Shown one piece after another: positions 17,563 to 26,818 of a stretch of DNA of 64,000 nucleotides. The stretch comes from Bdellovibrio sp. (GTDB taxonomy: Bacteria; Bdellovibrionota; Bdellovibrionia; Bdellovibrionales; Bdellovibrionaceae). The notes below the pieces were generated by a model. That model did not search any database, had not been told where the DNA came from, and saw nothing but the letters and a program-made list of their open reading frames with translations. The stretch spans positions 1 to 64,000 of the forward strand of contig JANYDD010000059.1 in NCBI GenBank assembly GCA_025359945.1. Reading direction: 5' to 3'. Made by a program: the position numbers and the translations under genes. Within the stretch, counting starts at the first letter, position 1. The number at the start of each line of letters is the position of its first letter.

Positions 17563-18930
17563 TTATTTCACTTGAATCACTTGAAGGGGAAGGCCCAAAG
17601 ACCTGAGTTGGGCCTCTACAGCCGCACCATCTGAATAAACAGTGATATTAGTTTCCCGCTTCAGATTTTCGGCCAAGGCTTGGTTGACCTCTTTAAGGCT
17701 CACTTTTTCGTAATTTGCTGGAAAATCTGCCAAGTAACTTAATGGCAAATTTTCACTCATAAGATTTTCCAAAAACAGGCTGATTTGATCTGCGGTTTGA
17801 ATCGCCGATGGAAACTGAGTCGCAAAATAAGTTTGCGCTTCCTGTTTTTCGCTTTCCAAGACCCCTTCATTTCGTACAACGTCGACTAATTTTAAAATTT
17901 CAGAAATGGTCTCTTTGACTTTTTCATGCCTAGTCGAGGTCGAAATTTTAAGCACTCCACTCTGTGCCCTAGATTCAATTGATGAAGAAATCGAATAAGT
18001 TAAGCCCAAATCATTTCGAATTCTTTGCATCAGCCGGCTAGACATTGGCCCACCCAAAGCGTAAAGCCCCAGCCGAAATGGAATAAACTCCGAGCTCTGG
18101 CGATTCACAGAGCGATGTGAAATTCGAATTTGTGTCTGGGCCAATCCTTTTTTACTATAAAGAATAATCTTTGAAGGCCCATTTTCTAAAGGGACCAGTC
18201 GTTGAAGAATTGGTCCGCTTGATTTTTTCCAAGAACCAAAAAGTTTTTTTATAGTTTCAATTGTCTTATCGGTGACGTCCCCAGAAACAAATAGGGCCGC
18301 TCTGTCTGGGGAAAATATCTTGGGGTAAAAATCAACGATGTCTTTTCTAGAGATTTTTTTTAATGTTTGCGCTGTACCCAAGCCCAGCATTCCATAAGGA
18401 TGATTTGGAAATAGGGTCTCGTCAGACTTCCACGCCACAAACGTTCCGGGCTGATCTTGCACCCTTTGCAGCGATGCTAAAGCCTCAGACCTCAGTCGAT
18501 CAATTTCTTTTTGCGGAAAGCTGGGCTGAAACAAAACTTCTGCATACAATTTCAGGAGAGGTTCTTGATCCTTGCTTAACGCCGAAAACGAGACCGTGCT
18601 AGAATCCATACCCGGACTTTGACTGAGCTCACTTCCATAAAAATTAAATTCATCCGAAATTTGTTCTGCGGTTTTTGATCGGGTTCCCTGATCCAAGGCT
18701 GACATCATCATTGAATTTAATCCCGATAGTTCCGCTGGGTCCGATGCCGAACCTGACTTGAGAAGTAAGGCGACCGAAAGCCTTGGTAAGCTTGAATCTC
18801 TGATGGCGTAAATCTCTAAACCGTTTTCCAAAGAATATCTTTCGAAAGGAATCGGCTCGAAATTATTTTTAACTGGGGCACTTTTGCACGAAAATAAAAA
18901 AAGCAAACAACTATAAAATAAATATTTCAT
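17563..18930 (-). CDS. M16 peptidase-like lipoprotein, catalytically inactive subunit
   Basis: 455 residues from the ATG at 18930, which overlaps the stop of the active M16 gene (ATGA). It begins with a lipoprotein signal ending LFSC. The insulinase/pitrilysin fold is recognisable, but the zinc motif HxxEH is absent: the equivalent position reads GLNSMMMSALDQGT. The C-terminal half keeps the RNDLGLTYSISSS segment typical of non-catalytic partner subunits. With the upstream gene it should form an active/inactive M16B heterodimer, probably anchored to the outer membrane. Confidence 0.88.
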   Translation of the reverse strand: MKYLFYSCLLFLFSCKSAPVKNNFEPIPFERYSLENGLEIYAIRDSSLPRLSVALLLKSGSASDPAELSGLNSMMMSALDQGTRSKTAEQISDEFNFYGSELSQSPGMDSSTVSFSALSKDQEPLLKLYAEVLFQPSFPQKEIDRLRSEALASLQRVQDQPGTFVAWKSDETLFPNHPYGMLGLGTAQTLKKISRKDIVDFYPKIFSPDRAALFVSGDVTDKTIETIKKLFGSWKKSSGPILQRLVPLENGPSKIILYSKKGLAQTQIRISHRSVNRQSSEFIPFRLGLYALGGPMSSRLMQRIRNDLGLTYSISSSIESRAQSGVLKISTSTRHEKVKETISEILKLVDVVRNEGVLESEKQEAQTYFATQFPSAIQTADQISLFLENLMSENLPLSYLADFPANYEKVSLKEVNQALAENLKRETNITVYSDGAAVEAQLRSLGLPLQVIQVK

Positions 18931-20303
18931 TGAATCCTCGCGCTGGTCGCCATGGCCGTAACTTCCGGCAATAGATAAACAGTTCTCAATCGTTCGGGCC
19001 GCAAATATTTTTGACAAACTTTCTGAACTTGGATTGGAGTTACCGCATTGATCTTCAGAATTTGCTGATACAAATGCTGGTAGTCACCGTAAAGAATTTC
19101 ACTGGACGCCAACAAGCGGGCACGCCCTTCGAAGGTTTGTAAGGAATCGACAAAACCTTTTAGATAGCTGTTCTTCACTTTTTGCAATTCCCTTGCGGAA
19201 ATGGCGTTTTTTTGCAGCTGAGCCACCTCTTTAAGGATTAGCGCTTTTGCTTTTTGCGAAGTCCCCAAATCTTCAGACGAGGGTTTCAACGTGACAAAAA
19301 AACCAAACACGCCCTCTTTTTTTAATCCCGTTTGAAATCCTGAAGCCGACAGTGCAATTTGTTTTTTCAAAACCAATACTTTATGCAATCGACTAGAGCT
19401 TGAACCGCCTAAAACTTCTTCCAAAACTTCAAAAGCATCTGAATCTGGATGATCTAGCGCTACGGTTTTATACCCCATGATGAGCGAAGGCGATTGGATA
19501 TTTTTCTTCACTTGGATTTCCAAACTTTTCATCGGCTCGGGCTCAGTCACGTCAGCAGTGTTAAAGATCGCGCCAGCAGGGATCGCCGAATAATATTTTT
19601 CAATCTGAGCCCGTGTCTCTTTTAAGTCAAAATCACCCGCCAAAACTAAAACCGCGTTGTTAGGTAAATAAAAATTCTGATGAAAAAAATTAAGTTTTTC
19701 AGGATTATATGCTTGGATATCCTTCATCCAGCCAATGATCGGCCATCGATAATTCGCCTGCGTAAATATTAGTTCAAAAAAAGCCTCGTAAGCAAAAGCC
19801 TGGGGATTGTTTTCAACCCGCATGCGACGCTCTTCACCCACCACCTGTAATTCAGAATTTAAACTGTCTTTCAGAACTCGAAGTTGGCTCATTCTGTCGA
19901 CTTCAATTTTCATCATCTCTGTCAGCAAATGACTGGGCAGGGTTTCGAAGAATCCGGTATAATCTTGAGTCGTAAAAGCATTATAGGTGATTCCGTTTTT
20001 CTGAAAAAATTTTTTAAATTCGGTCTCAGAATAATTTTTTGACCCCTTAAACATCATATGTTCCAGCATATGAGCCGCCCCAGTCACACCCGGAGACTCG
20101 TTTCTAGAGCCCACTTTATACCATGTTTGATAACTGACCAGCGGAACCCGATGATCGGACGCCAACAGCACCGTCAGCCCATTCTTTAAAATAAATTTTT
20201 CAACCGGAAATTGAATCTTCAAAGGCTCTTCGGCAAATGCTGGAAAAGCTAAGAAAGACAATGACGACAAACATGCGACCGCAAAATTTTTTATATTTTT
20301 CAT
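18927..20303 (-). CDS. M16 zinc metallopeptidase, active subunit
   Basis: 458 residues from the ATG at 20303; an in-frame TTG at 20330 is an alternative. Signal peptide ~1-24 (ending AFA). The inverted zinc motif HMLEH lies at 78-82, with the distal glutamate at E157/E158 (VVGEERRMR), so it should be an active periplasmic peptidase of the pitrilysin/PqqL-like group. Coupled by overlap to the inactive partner downstream. Confidence 0.93.
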   Translation of the reverse strand: MKNIKNFAVACLSSLSFLAFPAFAEEPLKIQFPVEKFILKNGLTVLLASDHRVPLVSYQTWYKVGSRNESPGVTGAAHMLEHMMFKGSKNYSETEFKKFFQKNGITYNAFTTQDYTGFFETLPSHLLTEMMKIEVDRMSQLRVLKDSLNSELQVVGEERRMRVENNPQAFAYEAFFELIFTQANYRWPIIGWMKDIQAYNPEKLNFFHQNFYLPNNAVLVLAGDFDLKETRAQIEKYYSAIPAGAIFNTADVTEPEPMKSLEIQVKKNIQSPSLIMGYKTVALDHPDSDAFEVLEEVLGGSSSSRLHKVLVLKKQIALSASGFQTGLKKEGVFGFFVTLKPSSEDLGTSQKAKALILKEVAQLQKNAISARELQKVKNSYLKGFVDSLQTFEGRARLLASSEILYGDYQHLYQQILKINAVTPIQVQKVCQKYLRPERLRTVYLLPEVTAMATSARIQ

Positions 20304-20347
20304 GATCTTTAGTCTAAAGCGTTTGGACAAATAGACAACGCATTTTA

Positions 20348-20367
20348 ACTTTATTGAACAATAAAGT
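20348..20367. repeat. Short inverted repeat at the fliL 3' end
   Basis: ACTTTATTG-AA-CAATAAAGT, a perfect 9-bp inverted repeat covering the fliL stop codon. It could be a weak AT-rich transcript-end hairpin between fliL and the M16 genes; there is no strong T tract. Confidence 0.3.
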
Positions 20368-20866
20368 CCGAAAAAAAAACCTCTTTGACCACACCTTGGT
20401 AGAGCAGATTATTAATCTCGCTGGTGATTTGATCTTTTAAAAAAAGTTTTCCCTGAATGCTTTCAATTTCGCTATAATTTTTATTATTGAGGATCTGCAA
20501 AATCTTGTCGCGCGCCCTGGTCTTGACGTCGGGGTTCATCACTTCCTCGAATCCGTCTTTGCTGAGCATTTCTAAATTAACTTCCAAACGAATCATCCGG
20601 GCGGGTTCACCACTTAAATTCACCGTGAACTTGTCCATCGTGTAAAGAAGCGGAACGTGAAGTTCATTTTTCTCCATTTCAGCTTTTGATGCCAAATCTT
20701 CTTCGGTAATTTTAGGGGCATGCCATCCCAAGGTGGAAGCGTAAGTCAAATAGGCTCCTAAACTAACCAACGCAAGGTTGACGCCCATAAATCCAAAAAG
20801 CATCAGCGCCTTGAGATCCGGTTTTTTCTTTTTGTCTGCGCCTTCGTTTTTTTTGTCGTCCGCCAT
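20351..20866 (-). CDS. fliL: Flagellar basal body-associated protein FliL
   Basis: 171 residues: a Lys-rich cytoplasmic N-terminus, one transmembrane helix (~20-42), then a periplasmic stomatin-like domain with YTMDKFTVNLSGEPARMIRLEVNLEM and a C-terminal VKEVFFSDFIVQ typical of FliL. FliL surrounds the stator units and raises torque. It stands alone here, without other flagellar genes. Shine-Dalgarno AAGGGG lies just upstream. Confidence 0.9.
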   Translation of the reverse strand: MADDKKNEGADKKKKPDLKALMLFGFMGVNLALVSLGAYLTYASTLGWHAPKITEEDLASKAEMEKNELHVPLLYTMDKFTVNLSGEPARMIRLEVNLEMLSKDGFEEVMNPDVKTRARDKILQILNNKNYSEIESIQGKLFLKDQITSEINNLLYQGVVKEVFFSDFIVQ

Positions 20867-20983
20867 TTTGACCCCTTATCAAATTACTTAACGGTCAACG
20901 GGTCAAAAGTCTTAAGACCAAAGTGGGGGGAAAAGCGGAGACAATTTTTCAGATGGTAAAAATTTAGACGTTTTGATCAGGAT

Positions 20984-21013
20984 TTGATTTAACCAGCTTT
21001 CTGCCTATACAAT
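20984..21013 (+). promoter_or_regulatory. Candidate sigma-70-type promoter for the L,D-transpeptidase gene
   Basis: TTGATT at 20984-20989 and TACAAT at 21008-21013, separated by 18 bases and 39 bases before the start codon. Both hexamers match the consensus at four or five positions. Confidence 0.45.
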
Positions 21014-21052
21014 AGAAATGGTATAGCAACGTATTGGAAGAACAGCGGCTTT

Positions 21053-22024
21053 ATGAATAGTTTGCATTTTTTTCGAGTTTTTATCGGATTATCCACTGCG
21101 ATAATTTTTTCCGGTAAATCTATATTTGCTGCATCTCAGATTGAGAAACCTTTCTTGCCCGAAGGTTTGATTCATTTTTCCAGTTCGCCAAGCCTATCGC
21201 AAACCTATCTAGTGGTCGACAAAAACCAAAGACTTTTAAGGATTTACGAGGTCAAAAATTCCAACCTTGAATTAGTGGCCGAGCACCCTACTGATATTGG
21301 AAAACGCGCAGGGGACAAAGAAAAAGAAAACGACTATCGAACCCCAGTTGGGATTTATTTTTTGCAAAAAAAAATGTCGCCGCCAGAAATTCCATTTGAT
21401 CTTTACGGAAGCGTTGCATTCACCACTGACTATCCAAATATTTTTGACAAACGCAGTTCAAAATCAGGATCAGGAATTTGGTTGCATGCCATTCCAGATA
21501 CAGTGCCGCTCACTCGCGGTTCTCGTGGGTGTGTTGTCGTCCGAGACAATGTCATTCAGAATATGGATCCTTTTATAAAACTGGGGCAAACTCCGCTGCT
21601 GATTTTTGAAGATGTTAAATTAATTTCACGGGCCGAATTTAAAGATCAGCAACAAAAATTTCTAAATCATTTCGAAGCTTGGCGAAAGGCCTGGGAGACC
21701 AGTGACGTCGACCAGTATATTCAGTTTTATGATCCGACATTTAGAAACGACCAAATGGATTACAACCAGTGGTATCGACACAAAAGAAAACTCAAAAAGC
21801 TTTATCAATCCATCCATGTCGAATTGGGCGATCCGGTGATTCTTAAAAATAAAGACCAGGTCGTGATCCGCACCCTACAAAAATACACATCCAATCTTCA
21901 CTCTGATTTTGGTGAAAAAACAATTCACGCACATTATTCGACAGAAGTAGGATTTAAAATTATTCGCGAAGACTGGAAACGCATCAGTCCTCAAATTCAA
22001 ATTTCAGAGAAAATGGTCTACTGA
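21053..22024 (+). CDS. L,D-transpeptidase (YkuD) with C-terminal NTF2-like domain
   Basis: 323 residues with an N-terminal signal peptide (~1-27). The YkuD domain (~50-195) has the catalytic H145 (WLHAIPDT) and C160 (RGSRGCVVV). Residues ~215-320 (FEAWRKAWETSDVDQYIQFY) form an NTF2/SnoaL-like domain, an arrangement found in several Gram-negative Ldt proteins where it is thought to bind substrate. It would make or remodel 3-3 peptidoglycan cross-links or attach proteins to the wall. In predatory bacteria such enzymes also modify prey wall; whether this one does is unknown. Confidence 0.92.
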   Translation: MNSLHFFRVFIGLSTAIIFSGKSIFAASQIEKPFLPEGLIHFSSSPSLSQTYLVVDKNQRLLRIYEVKNSNLELVAEHPTDIGKRAGDKEKENDYRTPVGIYFLQKKMSPPEIPFDLYGSVAFTTDYPNIFDKRSSKSGSGIWLHAIPDTVPLTRGSRGCVVVRDNVIQNMDPFIKLGQTPLLIFEDVKLISRAEFKDQQQKFLNHFEAWRKAWETSDVDQYIQFYDPTFRNDQMDYNQWYRHKRKLKKLYQSIHVELGDPVILKNKDQVVIRTLQKYTSNLHSDFGEKTIHAHYSTEVGFKIIREDWKRISPQIQISEKMVY

Positions 22025-22206
22025 ATCGCTTCGCCGTTGCCTGATTGTGCAGTATTTTTATCTTCCATCAGAACCAATGCAGAGCAATCTGCAACACTCT
22101 GAAGGTTTTGTTTAATTTCTTCCGGAGTCACTAAACCATGGTTCAAATTAAATTCAGTCATTCGAGTATCAAATTTTAACTTTTCGTTGGCTTTAGCTAG
22201 TGACAT
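22018..22206 (-). CDS. Small conserved-looking protein of unknown function (62 aa)
   Basis: A short soluble, mildly acidic protein with no family recognised. It is called real because AAGGAG lies at the right distance from its ATG at 22206, and it fills the gap between its neighbours, overlapping the transpeptidase stop by only seven bases. The single cysteine lies in VADCSALVLME. Confidence 0.6.
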   Translation of the reverse strand: MSLAKANEKLKFDTRMTEFNLNHGLVTPEEIKQNLQSVADCSALVLMEDKNTAQSGNGEAIQ

Positions 22207-22258
22207 AAAGTGGGCTCCTTTAAAAAAACACCATAGCTTTTCAAAAAGTGAGAATCAA

Positions 22259-23011
22259 TCAATTCCAGTATTTAGGTCCCTTTTTTGAATCTTCGGTGTT
22301 GTCCACGACCAGTTTCAAATTTCGGTTTCGTTTTTTAGTTTTTTTGCGCCACTCGTGTTGCAAATAAGCATTCCAAGCTTTTAGCGATAAATACCCCGAA
22401 GCCAATCCCCCAAGATGCGCCAAATAAGCGACTTCGCTGCCCATTACCCCACCTGAAACCAACGACAGAAATTCGATTCCGCCAAGGATCATCACAAAGT
22501 ATTTGGCCTTCATCGGAAATAGCATCATAAAATGCAGCATTCGATCCCCAAATAAAATCCCATAGGCCATCATCAAACCATAAATTGCGCCCGAAGCCCC
22601 TAAAACCGGAGTTCTTAAAGCCGAAGTGCCACCAAAAATCAGATGGTAACTGGATACCCCTAAAATATAGATCAATCCCGCACCCACCGCCGAAACCAAA
22701 TAAAAAATTAAAAAGCTTCGGCTTCCCCAACGGTTTTCAAGCTCGGTTCCTATAAACCATAGGGTTAGTAGGTTAAATAAAAGATGCCCAATGGACTGAA
22801 TTGAATGCAAAAATGAATAGGTCACCAACTGCCAAACGGCCCCTTCGAACAGAACTTTCCCTGGATACAACGCGAAATACTGAGTGAAGGGCATCTTTAT
22901 ATAACCCTCGAAAATCACCTGAAATAAAAACCAAACGACGACGTTAATAATTATTAGGTATTTAACCATTTTAGAAATTTGAAACTGGGCCATTGGGTTT
23001 TGCGATCGCAT
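22259..23011 (-). CDS. Rhomboid-family intramembrane serine protease
   Basis: 250 residues with six hydrophobic helices. The catalytic dyad is S140 in VLGASGAIYG and H199 in YLAHLGGLASG; N80 in the HLLFN helix supports the oxyanion hole. It cleaves transmembrane segments inside the inner membrane. The C-terminal tail (~215-250) is basic and cytoplasmic. It is the last gene of a minus-strand run after rpsA, sppA and HIT. The start could instead be the ATG at 22993. Confidence 0.92.
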   Translation of the reverse strand: MRSQNPMAQFQISKMVKYLIIINVVVWFLFQVIFEGYIKMPFTQYFALYPGKVLFEGAVWQLVTYSFLHSIQSIGHLLFNLLTLWFIGTELENRWGSRSFLIFYLVSAVGAGLIYILGVSSYHLIFGGTSALRTPVLGASGAIYGLMMAYGILFGDRMLHFMMLFPMKAKYFVMILGGIEFLSLVSGGVMGSEVAYLAHLGGLASGYLSLKAWNAYLQHEWRKKTKKRNRNLKLVVDNTEDSKKGPKYWN

Positions 23012-23036
23012 TTGGCTTTCCGTGCTTTGAAATAAA

Positions 23037-23627
23037 TTATTGTAGGTCGAAATATTCCTTCATTCGATCATAAGTTTGCTTCAATGTTTCAACAACCACT
23101 TTTGTCTCGGCCAGCAAAGGAAAAAAATTTAAATCCCCCAACCATCTGGGAACCAAATGGTAATGTAAATGATCTGGCAGACCTGCACCGGCCACTTTGC
23201 CTAGGTTCATTCCCAAATTCACAGCTTGTGGGTCGTAAAGCTCCTTAACAGCAGTTAGGGCTTTTCGAAGGACAAGATGAAGATCTTGAAATTCGACGTC
23301 TGACAAAGCGATCAAGTTACCTTGATGGGCTTTGGGCAAAACCAAGATATGCCCTGAATTGTAAGGAAATTTATTAATCAAGATCTGCGAATGATCACTT
23401 TGAAAAACGCAAAGATTGTCAAAACTGGGCTGTCCCGCCAGGGACTCACAAAAAACGCAAAGCTTGGCCTGCCTCTTGGGCCCTTTCACATACTGGTATC
23501 GATCAGGACGAAATAGAACTCTTTTAACAAGCTGGTCCTTTGCGAATGCTGCTGACAATGGACTCTGAGGTTTGTTTTTTTTGGACTTAGACTTTGTTTT
23601 TTTAGAGAGGCTTTTTGCCGCCATCAC
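23037..23627 (-). CDS. HIT-family nucleotide hydrolase/phosphorylase
   Basis: 196 residues. The histidine triad lies at 153-157 (HLHYH, in GAGLPDHLHYHLVPRW), and a CxxC pair (C57, C60; LCVFC) matches the zinc-binding branch of HIT proteins related to Ap4A phosphorylase. The first ~30 residues are a Lys/Ser-rich extension not required by the fold. It probably cleaves dinucleoside polyphosphates or adenylated compounds. Confidence 0.9.
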   Translation of the reverse strand: MMAAKSLSKKTKSKSKKNKPQSPLSAAFAKDQLVKRVLFRPDRYQYVKGPKRQAKLCVFCESLAGQPSFDNLCVFQSDHSQILINKFPYNSGHILVLPKAHQGNLIALSDVEFQDLHLVLRKALTAVKELYDPQAVNLGMNLGKVAGAGLPDHLHYHLVPRWLGDLNFFPLLAETKVVVETLKQTYDRMKEYFDLQ

Positions 23628-23646
23628 AACCTCTGAATTTTCGCGA

Positions 23647-24579
23647 TCAGTACGAGCCTGGCATTAAAAAAAGCGGCTTTCCAACAAGTTGAACTTTCGA
23701 TATTTTCAGCAGCTGCTGAACCAAATCTTTTTCAGTGGTGTAATCGTCTTCGTCATTTCCAGAAATCAATTCCATAATCCCCGGGCGTTTTTTTGGCGGT
23801 TCGTAGATTTCGTAATTCTTTCCCAAATGCGCCATTTCTGCAGCTTTATCGAAAGCGCTTTGAACTGATCCAACTTCGTCGATAAAACCAATTTTTTTAG
23901 CTTGCTCGCCGGTAAAAATTCGACCGTCAGCGTACGGTGTGACCTGATCCAACTTAAGCTTTCGCCCATCCGCGACCGCTTGTTTGAACTGACCTAAAAC
24001 ATTATCCATCAAATCTTGAAATAATTTTCGCTCGTCATCGCGCATACCCCGGTATTCAGCGCCCGAGTCTTTGTACTTGCCGGTGTTAATCGAATATCTA
24101 GAAATTTTAGCCCACGCATAGAGCTTTTCAAGATTTGTGAATTCCATAATTACTCCGATGGATCCCACCAAAGTTCCTGGCGCAGCGATCACGTAGTCTG
24201 CGCCCATAGCGGCGTAAAATGCACCGCTGGCAATCAACGACGTGGAAACCACCACCACAGGAATTTTAAATTCTTCCCTAGTTCTTTTAATTTCGTAATA
24301 CAGTTCCTGAGAAGGACCCACGACCCCACCGGGTGAGTTCACTTCTATAACAACGGCCTTGATGTATGGATCTTTTCTATATTTTTGAAGGGGCTTTAAA
24401 AATCTTTTGCCATCTAGAATCACTCCCTGAAGCTCTAAATGCAAAATCGAATTTTTAGGACTAATCCGGACGGGAGAGTCCCCAAACAGAGATATTGTGG
24501 TAGAACCTAACAAGAAAACAGACAAAGTCCCAAAGATGAAAATCAGCACGAAGAAAGTCAGCCAAGGACTTTTATTCAT
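23647..24579 (-). CDS. sppA: Signal peptide peptidase SppA (short form)
   Basis: 310 residues, the single-domain (36K) form. An N-terminal transmembrane segment (~8-30) anchors it with the active site in the periplasm. The serine nucleophile is S118 (SLIASGAFYAA) and the lysine base lies in NTGKYKD (K168/K170), as in the Ser-Lys dyad of the family. It degrades residual signal peptides in the membrane. Starts 13 bases after the rpsA stop. Confidence 0.93.
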   Translation of the reverse strand: MNKSPWLTFFVLIFIFGTLSVFLLGSTTISLFGDSPVRISPKNSILHLELQGVILDGKRFLKPLQKYRKDPYIKAVVIEVNSPGGVVGPSQELYYEIKRTREEFKIPVVVVSTSLIASGAFYAAMGADYVIAAPGTLVGSIGVIMEFTNLEKLYAWAKISRYSINTGKYKDSGAEYRGMRDDERKLFQDLMDNVLGQFKQAVADGRKLKLDQVTPYADGRIFTGEQAKKIGFIDEVGSVQSAFDKAAEMAHLGKNYEIYEPPKKRPGIMELISGNDEDDYTTEKDLVQQLLKISKVQLVGKPLFLMPGSY

Positions 24580-24591
24580 TTTCTATAAACC

Positions 24592-26388
24592 CTAATTCTT
24601 TTCAGTTTTTGTGGCGCCCTTGAGTTGATCACCGAAGACATCACCCAAACTTGTTTTGGAAGTCGAGCTTGCTTTTTTAGCATAGTCTTCAACGTCAGCC
24701 TTAGACTCGCGAAGCTTCACAAGCTTATGACTTAAACCAATTTTTCGGGCTTCTTTATCGATTGAGATCACTTCAGCCTTGATCATATCGCCCACTTTGA
24801 CTACGTCTTCTGGCTTTGCAATCCGATCAGTTGAAAGCTCACTAATGTGGATCATTCCTTCGATATCACTTTCAAGCTCAACGAAAGCACCAAAATCAGC
24901 TGTTTTTACAACTTTAACTGAATGCTGAGAGCCGATTCCGTATTTAGTATCGATATTTGACCAAGGATCAGATTCCAACTGTTTAATACCTAATGAGAAT
25001 CTCTCGTTATCCACATCAACACCTAAGACTACCGCGCGTACTTTTTGGCCTTTTTGATACATTTCGCTTGGGTGATTGATTCGTTTTGTCCACGAGAAAT
25101 CTGAAACGTGAACTAATCCGTCGATGCCTTCCTCGACGCTTACGAAAATTCCAAATTCGGTGATCGATTTAATCTCGCCTTCGATAATTGTTCCTGGAGA
25201 ATAGGATGATTTAAGTTCCAACCAAGGATTTGGCTGAAGCTGTTTCATTCCCAAACTGATGCGTCGGTTTTGAATGTCTACATCCAAAACCATCACATTC
25301 ACTTCATCACCCACATTACACAATTGAGATGGATGTTTTACTCGCTTAGCCCAAGACATTTCTGATACGTGGATCAAACCTTCTACAGATTCGCCCAGGT
25401 CAACAAAGGCACCGTAATCCACCAAGGAAACGATCTTTCCGGATAACTTGGTCCCTTTTGGATACTTCGCAGTCGCGCTTTCCCACGGATCTGGGGTCAT
25501 TTGTTTTAAACCCAAGCTTACGCGTTCTTTTTCGGTGTCGTACTTTAGAACTTTTACTTGGATATCGTCGCCCACTTTAATGACTTCAGAAGGATGTTTG
25601 ATTCTAGACCAGCTCATATCTGTAATATGAAGAAGTCCGTCCATTCCGCCTAAATCAACGAAAGCACCGTAATCTGTAATGTTTTTAACCAATCCAGTAA
25701 CGATAGAACCCTCTTTAATCGCGTCGATAGTTTGGTTTTTCAAACTTTCACGCTCTTGCTCAAGGATGGCTCGTCGAGAAAGCACGATATTCCCGCGTTT
25801 CTTATTAAACTTGATCACTTTAAATTTATATTTTTTACCTAAATAGACATCCATGTTTCGGACAGGTCGAAGATCAATCTGAGATCCTGGCAAAAACGCG
25901 GTCACGCCGATATCTACGCTTAAACCGCCCTTAACTTTGGCAGTCACAGTCCCTTCGATCACTTCTTCATTCTCGGCCGCTTTGGAAATGTCGGTCCAAG
26001 CGCGCATCATGTCCGCTTTATTTTTAGATAAAACGATCATTCCATTTTCGTTTTCAATTCGATCGATCAAAACTTCAATTTTATCACCAACGTTGATCTG
26101 TCGAACGCCGTCCATTTCTCGGAATTCGTGAATTGGGATCATTCCTTCAGATTTGTAATTGATATCTACAAGAACATAATCGGTCTGAACTTCAACAACT
26201 GATCCAGTGACTACGTCGCCCACTTGAAAATTCTGCTCTTGAACGGATTGTTCAAAAAGCTTGGCGAAGTCCCCAGCAATTTTTAGCGAATTAAAACCAG
26301 GATTTGCTGGAACAGCAAGATCGGCTTGATCTAAAAATGCCAACACTTTTTCCTTTTCAAGCTGGGATTTATTTAAATTTTTACTCAT
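24592..26388 (-). CDS. rpsA: Small ribosomal subunit protein bS1
   Basis: 598 residues from the ATG at 26388, which has AGGAGG upstream; an in-frame TTG seven codons earlier lies inside that ribosome site. Six S1/OB RNA-binding repeats follow one another (for example IVTGLVKNITDYGAFVDL, LSGKIVSLVDYGAFVDL, IIEGEIKSITEFGIFVSV), with the usual four C-terminal canonical repeats. It recruits structured mRNAs to the 30S subunit. Confidence 0.97.
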   Translation of the reverse strand: MSKNLNKSQLEKEKVLAFLDQADLAVPANPGFNSLKIAGDFAKLFEQSVQEQNFQVGDVVTGSVVEVQTDYVLVDINYKSEGMIPIHEFREMDGVRQINVGDKIEVLIDRIENENGMIVLSKNKADMMRAWTDISKAAENEEVIEGTVTAKVKGGLSVDIGVTAFLPGSQIDLRPVRNMDVYLGKKYKFKVIKFNKKRGNIVLSRRAILEQERESLKNQTIDAIKEGSIVTGLVKNITDYGAFVDLGGMDGLLHITDMSWSRIKHPSEVIKVGDDIQVKVLKYDTEKERVSLGLKQMTPDPWESATAKYPKGTKLSGKIVSLVDYGAFVDLGESVEGLIHVSEMSWAKRVKHPSQLCNVGDEVNVMVLDVDIQNRRISLGMKQLQPNPWLELKSSYSPGTIIEGEIKSITEFGIFVSVEEGIDGLVHVSDFSWTKRINHPSEMYQKGQKVRAVVLGVDVDNERFSLGIKQLESDPWSNIDTKYGIGSQHSVKVVKTADFGAFVELESDIEGMIHISELSTDRIAKPEDVVKVGDMIKAEVISIDKEARKIGLSHKLVKLRESKADVEDYAKKASSTSKTSLGDVFGDQLKGATKTEKN

Positions 26389-26419
26389 ATACAAAGAAAA
26401 CCTCCTCAAAGATTTACCG

Positions 26420-26448
26420 GTTTTAGATGGTTAATCTGTGACTGTCAA
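26420..26448 (-). promoter_or_regulatory. Candidate promoter for rpsA
   Basis: Reading on the minus strand: TTGACA (26448-26443), 17 bases, TAAAAC (26425-26420), about 30 bases before the rpsA start. The -35 is a perfect consensus match. Confidence 0.55.
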
Positions 26449-26479
26449 AAAAAAAGGAAAAAAGAACAACAATGGATTT

Positions 26480-26818
26480 CTAAATTTCATCGCTAGACTT
26501 TTTAGGTGCGGATTTCTTTTTCGTCTTTGAATTCTGCTTTTTTTTGCCGGCCGTCGTCGCCAACAATTCGTTCGCTTTCTTTTTCATCGACGGGTTAGGT
26601 GCGGCCAACGTTCCAAGTTCTTCTGCGGCAGAGTTACGCATGATTTGATCCTCAGGAGCCTGGTGACCCATTGAACTTTCGGCCTTATCCTGCGCCATAT
26701 TTTGCCGGGGATGTTTTTGAGCGTGCGCCAAGCTAAAAGCCATCGAAGAAATAATGGCCCCCACCAGCCATGCATACCGGCTTATTTTTCGTCTATTTAT
26801 AGTATTTGAAAATTTCAT
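26480..26818 (-). CDS. Small secreted Lys-rich protein, unknown function
   Basis: 112 residues with a signal peptide (~12-33, ending AHA). The mature part is hydrophilic and ends in a strongly basic, low-complexity tail (KKKQNSKTKKKSAPKKSS). No family is recognised. Its start lies 26 bases inside the nitroreductase 3' end, with GAGG nearby, which supports a coupled gene. Confidence 0.6.
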   Translation of the reverse strand: MKFSNTINRRKISRYAWLVGAIISSMAFSLAHAQKHPRQNMAQDKAESSMGHQAPEDQIMRNSAAEELGTLAAPNPSMKKKANELLATTAGKKKQNSKTKKKSAPKKSSDEI

